From Betaproteobacteria bacterium TMED22 (GTDB taxonomy: Bacteria; Pseudomonadota; Gammaproteobacteria; Burkholderiales; Eutrophovitaceae): DNA of 64,000 nt. A program made the position numbers and the translations under genes. Below are positions 19,668 through 29,400 of this stretch, piece by piece (position 1 is the stretch's first letter; the number at the start of each line of letters is the position of its first letter). Below the pieces are notes generated by a model that had not been told where the DNA came from, made no database searches, and saw only the letters and a list, made by a program, of their open reading frames with translations. The stretch lies in NCBI GenBank assembly GCA_002167745.1, contig NHCB01000013.1, positions 129,526-193,525 on the forward strand, given 5' to 3'.

Positions 19668-20867
19668 ATGTTCTGGAATTCCTTAATCCTGGCTCTCAAC
19701 GCGATACGCAGAAACCTGCTGAGGAGCTTCCTCACTGTTCTTGGCATCATTATAGGAGTGGCCGCGGTGATTACAATGGTCACCATAGGCCGAGGTGCAA
19801 CACAATCCGTTAGCGATCAAATTACGGCGATGGGTACCAATCAGCTTATTATTCGGCCAGGACAAAGACGAGGGACTGGCTCTAATACGCCGGAATTCAG
19901 ACAAAAAGATGTGGATATCATTAAAAACCAAGTCACAGGGATTGCTGGAGTTGCCCCGTACTCCACCATCTCTTCAAATGTGATCGCCCAAGCAAAAAAC
20001 TACACCACCTTAATTACGGGCACGACTAACGATTTCTTTACGGTTGGTAATTGGGAGCTAGGATCTGGAAGAAAATTTCAACAGGCAGAACTTAAGTCCG
20101 GCAAAGCCTCTTGTATTCTTGGTACGACAGTAAAAAACAATTTATTTGGCAATGAAAACCCAGAGGGTAAGCGGATCCGGATAAAAAAATTCACATGCGA
20201 AGTGATCGGTGTTCTCAAGTCTAAAGGTCAATCCACATGGGGAACAGACCAAGATGATACAGTCGTGATGCCACTTAAAACCGTACATAGACGGTTGCTT
20301 GGCAGTTTGGACATCTCGCGAATAGCTGTGAAAGTTGAAGACAGCAATAAAATTACAAGCGCACAGAGAAAGATAACAGAGCTACTTAGAGAGTCTAGAA
20401 GGCTTCCTGACAATATGGAAAATGATTTTCGGGTTCTAGATATGCGACAGATCATTAAAACATTAACGGGAACAACAAGAGTCCTGACGATGTTATTAGG
20501 CGCAGTTGCCGCTGTAAGTCTCCTAGTCGGCGGTATAGGAATCATGAATATCATGCTCGTCTCCGTAACCGAGCGTACCAAAGAAATCGGCATTCGGCTT
20601 GCGATCGGGGCACTTGAGAAACACGTCTTGATGCAATTTTTAATCGAAGCGGTAGTTCTATCGAGTATTGGCGGTGTGCTAGGTCTAATTTTAGCCACGG
20701 GATTATCAGTTGCTGGAGCTAATCTCATGGGCGTTCCATTTCTTTTTGATCTGCGTATAAATATACTGGCCTTTTTATTTTCAGCTTCAATCGGCATATT
20801 ATTTGGATTCGTACCAGCAAGACGTGCAGCTCGGCTAAACCCTATCGACGCTCTCAGGCATGAATAA
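19668..20867 (+). CDS. MacB-type ABC transporter permease
   Basis: A 399-residue permease with an N-terminal helix ('LLRSFLTVLGIIIGVAAVITMVTIGRGA'), a large periplasmic MacB_PCD domain (about residues 45-240) and three C-terminal helices typical of FtsX-like permeases ('GGIGIMNIMLVSVTERTKEIGIRLAIGA' holds the coupling region). It matches the C-terminal half of MacB. It is the last gene of the four-gene efflux operon. The substrate cannot be read from the sequence. Confidence 0.94.
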   Translation: MFWNSLILALNAIRRNLLRSFLTVLGIIIGVAAVITMVTIGRGATQSVSDQITAMGTNQLIIRPGQRRGTGSNTPEFRQKDVDIIKNQVTGIAGVAPYSTISSNVIAQAKNYTTLITGTTNDFFTVGNWELGSGRKFQQAELKSGKASCILGTTVKNNLFGNENPEGKRIRIKKFTCEVIGVLKSKGQSTWGTDQDDTVVMPLKTVHRRLLGSLDISRIAVKVEDSNKITSAQRKITELLRESRRLPDNMENDFRVLDMRQIIKTLTGTTRVLTMLLGAVAAVSLLVGGIGIMNIMLVSVTERTKEIGIRLAIGALEKHVLMQFLIEAVVLSSIGGVLGLILATGLSVAGANLMGVPFLFDLRINILAFLFSASIGILFGFVPARRAARLNPIDALRHE

Positions 20868-20915
20868 ACGTATGATTACCGCAATTATGAAAAAATTACA
20901 CGCGAAATTATTACT

Positions 20916-22409
20916 ATGCTGATTGTTGGAATCGTTGGTGCTGGAACAATGGGTAGTGGCATTGCTCAGGTGGCGATCGCTGCTGGAGAAACAGTGAAAT
21001 TCTTCGATCCTATACCGGAAGCTATTAAACGCGGCCAAGGTATGATCAAAAAGAATCTTGATTTCTTAGTTAGCAAACAGAAACTAACCAGTGATGAATC
21101 ATTTGATATCTTGTCAAGACTCGACATCGTAGATTCATTAAACAAACTTTCATCATGCGATATCGTTATTGAGGCAATAATAGAAAACGAATCAGTCAAA
21201 AAAGAACTTTTTCAAAATCTAGAATCAATCGTCTCTCAAAAAGCAATTTTAGCGACAAATACCTCTTCAATATCAATAACGGCTCTATCTAACGAACTGC
21301 AATTTCCAGAACGGTTGGTCGGCATGCACTTCTTCAACCCGGCCCCTCGAATGAAACTCATCGAAGTCATCAAAGGACTTAGAACCTCAGATACTCACGT
21401 CGACTACATTACCAATTTGGTAAAGCGATGGGGTAAGGCTCCTGTGATTACGAAATCGACCCCTGGTTTCATCGTAAACCGCGTTGCCAGGCCTTTTTAT
21501 GGCGAGGCACTTAGAGTGCTAACAGAATTAGGGGCCGATCACATTAGCTTAGATACAGTAATGCGGGATTGTGGTGGCTTTCCACTGGGACCCTGCCAAC
21601 TAATGGATCTTATTGGATTAGATGTAAATTTGTCAGTGACTCAATCCGTTTATGAGGCAACTGCGTTTGATCCACGATATGCCCCCTCTCTATTGCAACA
21701 AGAACTAGTTAGGGCAGGAAAGCTCGGTCGCAAATCCGGAGAAGGTTTTTATATCTATCCCGTCGGAGACAAGGATCTGGAGAGCTCGAATATAAATAAA
21801 AAACATGAACTAGGCAGCTTCACGCTTGGATACATCAAAAGCTCTGGCATCCAAAGCCTTATAGATCGCTTAAGCGACACAGGAGCAGACCTAATCGAGA
21901 CTGCAGCAGGCAGCACTATCGCCACTATTGCATTGACTGATGGAAGAACTGCAACGCAACGTGCTTCTGACGAATCGATCTCTAACTTAGTGCTAATAGA
22001 TCTTTGTATTAACTTTCAAACAACTAAACGAGTCGCGCTCAGCCACGCGGAACAATGCGATTCAATAGCCATTGATCAAATCGTCAATGCGCTAACCAAC
22101 ATGGGCTGTAAAGTAACGATCATTCAGGATGTTGCAGGTATGATCGTCTCGCGAACGGTGGCCATGCTGGCCAATGAAGCTGCAGATTTGGTGCACCAAC
22201 GTATCACCACTCCTAAGGAGGTTGACATGGCTATGACTCTGGGTACAGGCTATCCAATCGGGCCTCTTTTATGGGCTGATCGCATCGGAGTGCAGAATAT
22301 ATCCAACATACTAAAACACTTATGTGAGCATTACGGATCATCCAGATATCGAATTTCCCCTCTCGTTCAGAGAAAATCCATCACTAATCAACTATTTCAT
22401 GGGACTTAA
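20916..22409 (+). CDS. 3-hydroxyacyl-CoA dehydrogenase (PaaH/PaaC-like)
   Basis: A 497-residue NAD-dependent dehydrogenase. The Rossmann motif 'GIVGAGTMGSGIAQVA' opens the protein; 'ATNTSSISITAL' and 'GMHFFNPAPRMKLIEVI' carry the catalytic Ser and His-Glu region; 'TPGFIVNRVARPFYGEAL' starts the first C-terminal 3HCDH domain and 'DVAGMIVSRTVAMLANEAADLV' a second one. The doubled C-terminal domain is the form seen in PaaH-type enzymes. There is no good ribosome binding site before the ATG. It lies 48 bases after the efflux permease and 2 bases before the secreted hydrolase-like gene, so these may share a transcript. Confidence 0.93.
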   Translation: MLIVGIVGAGTMGSGIAQVAIAAGETVKFFDPIPEAIKRGQGMIKKNLDFLVSKQKLTSDESFDILSRLDIVDSLNKLSSCDIVIEAIIENESVKKELFQNLESIVSQKAILATNTSSISITALSNELQFPERLVGMHFFNPAPRMKLIEVIKGLRTSDTHVDYITNLVKRWGKAPVITKSTPGFIVNRVARPFYGEALRVLTELGADHISLDTVMRDCGGFPLGPCQLMDLIGLDVNLSVTQSVYEATAFDPRYAPSLLQQELVRAGKLGRKSGEGFYIYPVGDKDLESSNINKKHELGSFTLGYIKSSGIQSLIDRLSDTGADLIETAAGSTIATIALTDGRTATQRASDESISNLVLIDLCINFQTTKRVALSHAEQCDSIAIDQIVNALTNMGCKVTIIQDVAGMIVSRTVAMLANEAADLVHQRITTPKEVDMAMTLGTGYPIGPLLWADRIGVQNISNILKHLCEHYGSSRYRISPLVQRKSITNQLFHGT

Positions 22410-22411
22410 TC

Positions 22412-24496
22412 ATGATGAAAAGAAGTTACCTTTTAGCGGTCTTATTAGTTATGGTCTCAATCAATTCATTAAATGCTCGGGTTACTCAAATTGAGATCAC
22501 AGAGACTATACCCGTCGCAAACGGGACGCCGTTCGGCAATGTTGGTGCATACGAGAAGGTATCAGGAATTGCATATTTTGAAATAGCGCCCGACCACAAG
22601 CGAAATAAAACTATTGCCGATATTGGTAGAGTCCCTGTTAATGAGAATGGCAATGTAGAGTTCAGTGCCGAATTTGAAATACTACGTCCAACTGATCCAA
22701 AAAAGGCGAGCGGTCTCCTGTTCGTTGAAACGCCCTCTCAAGGACAAAAATTAAGCTTGGGTCTCCTGCACGATATTGATGCGCAAGAAGATCTTAATTT
22801 AATAAACGAAAATACTAATTTGGGTAATGGATTTTTGTTTAATCGCGGTCACACATTGGCATGGATCGCATGGCAAGGAAAGGTTAGAGAGATAGAAAAC
22901 CGGCTCATCGTAGACTTCCCATCAGCACTTGAGAAAGAAAACCCTGTTCGTGGCTTTATTCTTACGGAATTTAACGGCCGTAGTTTCCAAGAACAAAACC
23001 CCTACACTCTGCCGCTCTCTGGCAGACGACACGTGCAGTCCTACCCGTCAATATCAACCGACAAAGAAATTGCGCAAGCATCACTATTCGTGATGCAAAG
23101 TGGGTCAACTAGCGCCAGCAGTTCAGATGTTGGCAAAGGAGAAATGGTGCCGTCTGATCAATGGGCGTTCGCGCACTGCCCCGAGGGTTGGCCAGGAGAA
23201 CCCTCCTCAGAGTATATCTGCGTTAAGAACAGCTTCCTAAAAAATAGAAATTACCACCTGATCTATCAAGCTACAGGTGCTCCCTTAATGGGACTAGGAC
23301 TAGCGACAACTCGAGATTTTATTTCGCACCTAAAGCATGAGGATGCCGACACGTTAGGCACTCCCAATCCAACAACAAAAATTAAACACGTAATTTGCCA
23401 AGGAATAGGTCAAGGAGGCAGATACTTAAGAGACTTCCTGTATCAAGGTTTCAACGTTGACGTTAACGGAGAAAAAGTCTGTGATGGCATGAATATTCAC
23501 GGTGCTGGGGTCGAAAAAAGTTATCTTAACTACCGTTTTTCACAGCCTTATAGAGTATCTACGCAACACTCAGAAAGGTTCATTCCAGATGTGAATTTTC
23601 CTCGGCAATACTCTGTTCGTGTTAATCCGTTTCTTAAGTTTCCTGATGGGATACTAAAAAGACCTGCTTTTGATCCTAAGATTTTTCATACAGATACCTC
23701 CACTGAGTTTTGGCAGTCCAGGGCCTCCCTTGTCGGCGCCAGTGAAGGGGCAACAATGGACTTCTCAGAATCCTCTCGGGTTCGGAGATTCCTGATTTCC
23801 AGCGCTGAGAGCTACAACCGTTTCAACGGAGTCGGTCACAATGGTTATGGCGAAAGACAGTGTTTTTACGGATCAAATACCCTCCATATTGGGTCGTTGA
23901 TGCGAGCCTTAATAAACAACTTAGAGCGTTGGGTCGTAGAAGGAAAAGAACCATTAGAATCAATTTATCCGAAAATATCTGAGGAAACGCTCGTAGACTT
24001 AACGTCGTTACGCTTACCTAGTGTCCTAGGAAAGAGTTTTCGTGGCGCATTAAATGGATCGGGAGACATGGAATTTGGCCCTAGAGTGAAATTTAATCGT
24101 GGCATGGTAGACATGTTGATACCGCAAGTCATCGCGAGGCATAAAGTATTAGTGCCTGCTGTCGATGAGATGGGACATGAAATCGCTGGAATTAGACATC
24201 CACATATCGAAGTACCAATGGGGACATATTTAGGTTGGAATATTAGGACCACGGAATTTGGTGGTGGCGACTTGTGTGATGAACATGGTTCATTTATCCC
24301 TCTATCCATGAGTAATGAAGATGCAGATCAAGGAGATGATTCTCGTCCATCGTTGCTCTCACTTTACCCAGACTACATGACCTACGTTAACAAACTCCGT
24401 GAGGCGACAAAAGCCCTCGTTTCTAGAGACTTATTACTTCAAGAAGACGCTGAAGAGATACTTCAAAGAGTGGAACAAAGTATTCCCATGCACTAA
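22412..24496 (+). CDS. Secreted alpha/beta-hydrolase-domain protein (PF20091-like)
   Basis: A 694-residue protein with an N-terminal signal peptide (SYLLAVLLVMVSINSLNA). The opening 'VTQIEITETIPVANGTPFGNVGAYEKVSG' and the later 'QGIGQGGRYLRDFLYQGFNVD' and 'MGTYLGWNIRT' match a family annotated only as alpha/beta hydrolase domain-containing (Abhydrolase_10). The usual G-x-S-x-G nucleophile elbow appears as 'GIGQGGRYL' with no Ser at the expected position, which weakens any claim of hydrolase activity. Start: two adjacent Met codons, 2 bases after the dehydrogenase stop. Function unknown; the adjacent SGNH esterase and acyl-CoA enzymes suggest breakdown of an ester or lipid. Confidence 0.8.
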   Translation: MMKRSYLLAVLLVMVSINSLNARVTQIEITETIPVANGTPFGNVGAYEKVSGIAYFEIAPDHKRNKTIADIGRVPVNENGNVEFSAEFEILRPTDPKKASGLLFVETPSQGQKLSLGLLHDIDAQEDLNLINENTNLGNGFLFNRGHTLAWIAWQGKVREIENRLIVDFPSALEKENPVRGFILTEFNGRSFQEQNPYTLPLSGRRHVQSYPSISTDKEIAQASLFVMQSGSTSASSSDVGKGEMVPSDQWAFAHCPEGWPGEPSSEYICVKNSFLKNRNYHLIYQATGAPLMGLGLATTRDFISHLKHEDADTLGTPNPTTKIKHVICQGIGQGGRYLRDFLYQGFNVDVNGEKVCDGMNIHGAGVEKSYLNYRFSQPYRVSTQHSERFIPDVNFPRQYSVRVNPFLKFPDGILKRPAFDPKIFHTDTSTEFWQSRASLVGASEGATMDFSESSRVRRFLISSAESYNRFNGVGHNGYGERQCFYGSNTLHIGSLMRALINNLERWVVEGKEPLESIYPKISEETLVDLTSLRLPSVLGKSFRGALNGSGDMEFGPRVKFNRGMVDMLIPQVIARHKVLVPAVDEMGHEIAGIRHPHIEVPMGTYLGWNIRTTEFGGGDLCDEHGSFIPLSMSNEDADQGDDSRPSLLSLYPDYMTYVNKLREATKALVSRDLLLQEDAEEILQRVEQSIPMH

Positions 24497-24524
24497 AGTC
24501 ATATTTTTACAAAGGTTCGAGGAT

Positions 24525-25163
24525 ATGAAGCAAATACTTGTTTATTCCGATTCGCTCAGCTGGGGAATAATCCCGGGCACACGCAAACGACTAGACTTCG
24601 AGGATCGATGGCCGGGGTTTATGGAAAATGTACTAAATGAAGTCGACGACAGAGTTCGTGTTATCGAAAATTGTCTTAACGGTAGGCGTACCGCTTGGGA
24701 GGATCCTTTTCTGCTAGGACGGAGAGGAATCAATGGAATTCAGCAAGTCATAGAAATGCATTCACCGCTGGATTTGGTTATTGTGGCACTAGGGACCAAT
24801 GATTTTCAATCGATGCATCAACTTAACGCTTGGCACTCGGCGCAAGGGATGCGCGCCATCGTAAATCACATTAAAACTTCACCTATAGAACCGGGCATGC
24901 CAATACCGTCTATATTGATAGTAGTACCACCGGTAATCGAGAGTCCCAAAGGTCCAATCGCGCCGAAATTTGAAGGCGGAGAAACTAAGATAGCTGGATT
25001 AGCAGAAGAATACAAAAAGGTATCAGACGAATTAGCCTGTCACTATTTTGATTGCTCATCGGTAACAACAACCAGCGTGGTGGATGGAATCCACTTAGAT
25101 AAAAATCAACACCATATTGTCGGTGCCGCACTTTCTAAGATAGCGCGCAGATTGCTCGATTAA
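24525..25163 (+). CDS. SGNH/GDSL hydrolase family protein (arylesterase-like)
   Basis: I place the start at the ATG at 24525 (MKQILVYSDSLSWG), preceded by a GGTTCGAGG ribosome binding region; the ORF-track start at 24399 lies inside the previous gene. The 212-residue product has block I with Ser10 (YSDSLSWG, a GDSL variant), block III 'ALGTNDF' and block V 'VDGIHLD' with the Asp and His of the triad. No signal peptide, so probably cytoplasmic. The family includes acyl-CoA thioesterase/lysophospholipase TesA-like and arylesterase enzymes. It lies 28 bases after the secreted hydrolase-like gene and is likely co-transcribed. Confidence 0.88.
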   Translation: MKQILVYSDSLSWGIIPGTRKRLDFEDRWPGFMENVLNEVDDRVRVIENCLNGRRTAWEDPFLLGRRGINGIQQVIEMHSPLDLVIVALGTNDFQSMHQLNAWHSAQGMRAIVNHIKTSPIEPGMPIPSILIVVPPVIESPKGPIAPKFEGGETKIAGLAEEYKKVSDELACHYFDCSSVTTTSVVDGIHLDKNQHHIVGAALSKIARRLLD

Positions 25164-25180
25164 TTAAGAACACAAGAGAC

Positions 25181-25657
25181 TTATGTCCCAGTCGACAATA
25201 AAACCGTAACAGTCGCCACAACACACTCCTCACGACCAACCGCACCTAACCGCTCTGAGGTCTTTGCTTTAATATTTATTTGGTCAACCTCTGCCCCGAC
25301 TAACGCAGCCAGAATCCGACGCATTTCCGGTATGTGTGGTGATAACTTTGGCTGCTCAGCAATTATTGTAGAGTCAATATTGACTACTTCGTATCCGGCA
25401 CGACATATCATTTCATAAACTTTATTTAGCAGCAACTTGCTGTCGACGTCGTGCCACTTAGGGTCCGTATCCGGAAAATGCTGACCTATATCCCCCAAAC
25501 CACATGCACCAAGTAATGCGTCAATAAGTGCGTGAATCAATACGTCAGCATCAGAATGTCCCAACAATCCTTTATCGTGTGGAATATTTACACCACCTAT
25601 AACAAGAGGCCTGTCAGGAACTAAAGCGTGGAGATCAAAACCTTCTCCGATTCTCAT
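25181..25657 (-). CDS. ispF: 2-C-methyl-D-erythritol 2,4-cyclodiphosphate synthase
   Basis: A 158-residue MEP-pathway enzyme forming MEcPP, the substrate of the IspG encoded at 3-4 kb. 'MRIGEGFDLHAL' gives the metal ligands Asp8 and His10, 'GLLGHSDADVLIHALIDALLGA' follows, and 'NIKAKTSERLGAVGREE' is the C-terminal signature. The start overlaps the stop of ispD by 4 bases (ATGA), so the two are coupled. Active form is a trimer in the cytoplasm. Confidence 0.98.
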   Translation of the reverse strand: MRIGEGFDLHALVPDRPLVIGGVNIPHDKGLLGHSDADVLIHALIDALLGACGLGDIGQHFPDTDPKWHDVDSKLLLNKVYEMICRAGYEVVNIDSTIIAEQPKLSPHIPEMRRILAALVGAEVDQINIKAKTSERLGAVGREECVVATVTVLLSTGT

Positions 25658-26382
25658 ATTTCCGCTCCCTTTTTTTTAGCGCGTTTTGTCAGGACTAGTT
25701 TTGCTCGATCTAAATCGTGAGCATATGTGATTTTAAAATTCGTGGAATCAGATTCTACCAATAAAGGGTTAATACCTAGCGCCTCAATGGCAGATGATTC
25801 ATCCGTGATATCGTTCCGGTTAATCGTCGTACTTAACGCTTGTTCGAGGTTAGCTCTCCTAAACATTTGCGGGGTTTGAGCCGCCCAAAGTTGCTTGCGG
25901 TCAGCTGTAGAAACCACTCTATTACGCTCATTACTGTTCTTAATCGTATCCACTAATCGACACGCAAGTAATCCACCCTCCGAATCAATCGTTAGCTCAT
26001 TAATGAGTCGATCAATCAATTCTTGAGTGATCAACGGTCGCGCTGCGTCATGAACTAAGACCCAATCCTCTGGGCCGGCAAACGCATCTAAAGCCCTAAT
26101 TCCGTTCAAGACGCTCTCAGCCCTCGTTCTACCCCCCACTCGCTGAAAGCTTAGCTTTTGATGCTCAATGTCGGACTCAACCTGTTGCAGACCTGAATCA
26201 TCAGGAGATAGAACAACGACCACATTTTTTATTTTTTGATGCGAGATAAAAGGCTCTATTGAGCGTTGCAATATTGACTTACCAAGAAGATCGGCATGCT
26301 GCTTTACTACATCTCCAGATGGCGAGAATCTAGCACCCTTGCCAGCCGCCGGTATGACAACAAAATAAGATGGATCAGTCAT
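25654..26382 (-). CDS. ispD: 2-C-methyl-D-erythritol 4-phosphate cytidylyltransferase
   Basis: A nucleotidyltransferase making CDP-ME in the MEP isoprenoid pathway. The glycine- and lysine-rich loop 'VIPAAGKGARF' is at the N-terminus, with 'VLVHDAARPLI' and the later 'ITDESSAIEALG' as further signatures. I prefer the ATG at 26382 (MTDPSYFVVIPAAG) over a GTG three codons upstream, giving 242 residues. It is coupled to ispF by a 4-base overlap and diverges from mfd. Confidence 0.96.
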   Translation of the reverse strand: MTDPSYFVVIPAAGKGARFSPSGDVVKQHADLLGKSILQRSIEPFISHQKIKNVVVVLSPDDSGLQQVESDIEHQKLSFQRVGGRTRAESVLNGIRALDAFAGPEDWVLVHDAARPLITQELIDRLINELTIDSEGGLLACRLVDTIKNSNERNRVVSTADRKQLWAAQTPQMFRRANLEQALSTTINRNDITDESSAIEALGINPLLVESDSTNFKITYAHDLDRAKLVLTKRAKKKGAEI

Positions 26383-26476
26383 AGATAACACTGCTCACTA
26401 TTGAATAAGTTGTAACGAGTAATATAGTTTCATTTTAATATTACGGACATTCGTACGCGCATGTGCATTATAATCG

Positions 26477-29400
26477 ATGCTTTTTCAGCGCATGAGCACC
26501 AGCCTCCAGTTACCAACTAGCAAACTACGGACAGCGATAACGCTGAACTCAAAAAGCGGTCTTAGTCTACTTATTGCTAACTCTGCTGGGAACTCAAACT
26601 CTCCTCTCGCGGTAATCTGCCAAAAAGCGTCTGACGCTAATCGACTAAAAGAAGAAATTAAATTTTTTAATCAAGAACTGCGAGTTCACTTACTCCCTGA
26701 CTGGGAAACACTCCCATTTGATACTTTCTCGCCGCATCAAGACTTGATTTCGCAGCGCCTAGAGACGATCTATCAAATTGATACTAAGAATATAGACGTA
26801 CTGATAGTTCCAGTCATAACTGCTCTTTACTACCTACCACCCAAAGAATTTATAAACAGTTATGTATTTTTTTTAAAAACCAAAGAATCACTAAACTTAG
26901 ATGAATTTAGGGAAAAACTCCAAAAAGCTAGTTACTCCGCTGTCTCACAAGTCGTAGCTCCGGGAGAATACGCAATAAAAGGTGGGATCATTGACGTATT
27001 TCCAATGGGCAGCGTACTCCCCTATAGAATCGATCTCTTTGACACTGAGATTGACAGCATAAGAACCTTTGATGTCGATACCCAAAGGAGTATCTACAAA
27101 GTAAATGAAATAAGATTGTTACCAGCAAGAGAATTTCCTACCGATGATGAAGCAAGAGCTAAATTCAGAACCCAATATAGGGAAATCATAGAGGGTGATC
27201 CATCTAAAAGTCTGATTTACAAAGAGGTATCTAAAGGGTCTAATCCGCCGGGGATAGAATACTATTTACCGTTATTTTTCGACCATGTTTCTCCTTTATT
27301 AAGCTACTTAGATAATGATTGGTCTATGATTTTAGAGGGCGACCTCGCATCAGAAATCAAGGATTTTTGGACAGACACGCAATCAAGATACCGATTACTA
27401 AGGGGGGACCCTGAGCGACCACTCCTTGACCCCTCGAGGTTATTTGTAAGCGAAGAACTGTTTTTCTCTCAAATTAAGAAATTAAAACGCCTATCGGTTC
27501 AGAGAGTTGGTAAGGATGATAGCTATTTTTCTCGACTACCGGATCTTTCTATTAACCGTAAGCAACAGGACCCCGTAGGTAATTTAAGATCATTCCTATC
27601 TAATTTTTCAGGAAACGTAGTCTTAATTGCAGACAGTCCGGGCAGGAGAGAAACTATTAAAACCTTATTCCACGAGCGCTCGATACAAACAGTGGAGGTC
27701 GAGGGATGGAAACACTTACCTAGCGTGACTGAAAAGCTTCCCATCGCTGTAGGGCTTATAGATCATGGTTTTTCCTGTCTCGATGGATCGCTCGCTGTTA
27801 TTACAGAATCTGAACTTTATCCACAACAAACCAGAACACTAAACAAGCGCGAACAAAAAATTTCTACGGAAAATCTTGTTAGGGATCTTTCGGAAATCCG
27901 AAAAGATGATCCAATCGTCCACCTGCAACATGGAATTGGCCGTTATAAAGAATTAGTCATATTGGATATGGGAGAAGGAGATACAGAATTCCTCACTATC
28001 GAATACGCTGATGGAGACCTACTTTACGTACCAGTTTCACAACTCGAACTGATCAGTAGATATTCAGGTGGGCCACCAGAAACAGCTCCAGTCCATCGTC
28101 TAGGCAGCGAAAAGTGGGATAAAGCCAAGAAAAAGGCAGCCAAAAAAATTAGAGATACTGCTGCAGAATTATTAAATATATACGCACAGCGCGCCTCCAA
28201 GAAAGGAGTGTCGCGACATATAGACAAGGATGGATATGCAACTTTCTGCGAGGATTTTCCCTTCACGGTAACAAGAGATCAACACCAAGCTATCGAAGAG
28301 ACCATCAGTGATTTGAAGTCCGATAAGCCTATGGATCGACTCATTTGTGGTGACGTAGGCTTCGGCAAAACGGAAGTCGCTCTTCGCGCTGCATACGTGG
28401 CTATCGCTGATAATGCCCAAGTAGCTGTTCTTGTTCCAACAACCCTACTAGCTGAGCAACACTTTCAGACCTTCTCTGACCGATTCGCAAGTCTTCCAGT
28501 ACAAGTGCGCGAATTATCTCGTTTTAGAAGTAAAAAGGAGGCCTCAGAAACCATAGATGGATTAAAGGCGGGAAAAGTAGATATTGTTATCGGAACACAC
28601 AAACTACTCTCAAAGGATGTTCGATTTCATAACCTTGGTTTAATTATTGTTGACGAAGAACATCGCTTTGGTGTGCGTCATAAAGAAGCATTGAAAGCCA
28701 TACGGGCCGAAACCGATATTTTAACCCTCACCGCAACTCCTATACCGAGGACTCTCGCAATGAGTATGGAAGGTCTAAGAGACTTTTCCGTAATCACAAC
28801 TCCACCGGAAAAAAGACTCTCTATCAAAACCTTTGTTATGTCATACAGCCGTGGGATTATTAGGGAAGCAGTATTAAGAGAGTTAAAACGTGGAGGACAA
28901 ATATACTACTTACACAATGAGGTGGATTCGATACAAAGAGAATTAGAAAAATTAATCGAAATAGTTCCAGAAGCATCTATAAGGATCGCCCACGGCCAAA
29001 TGCATGAACGAGATCTCGAATATGTTATGCGAGATTTTTATCAAGGACGCTTCAACATTCTGTTGTGTACCACTATCATTGAGACAGGGATAGACATTCC
29101 TACCGCAAACACCATCATCATTAATCGAGCCGAGAAATTTGGACTTGCACAACTGCACCAGCTTCGTGGAAGAGTCGGCAGATCTCACCATCAAGCATAT
29201 GCATACTTAATGACGACTGACGACGTTAAATTAAAAGGTCCCGCAAAAAAAAGGCTCGACGCAATTCAACTTATGGAAGACTTGGGGTCTGGCTTCTTCC
29301 TTGCCATGCATGACCTCGAAATACGTGGCGCCGGAGAAGTGCTCGGGGATTCCCAAAGCGGCGATTTACAAGAAATTGGATTTCAGCTATATGTTGATAT

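Noticed and set aside
20228-20797. 189-codon minus-strand ORF opposite the MacB-type permease
   Set aside because: Shadow of a well-supported membrane permease; the composition is that of reversed hydrophobic codons.
26446-26474. TATAAT at 26469-26474 as the mfd promoter -10
   Set aside because: It lies only 2 bases before the annotated ATG and has no convincing -35 box at the right distance. It would require the later Met as start; not strong enough to call.
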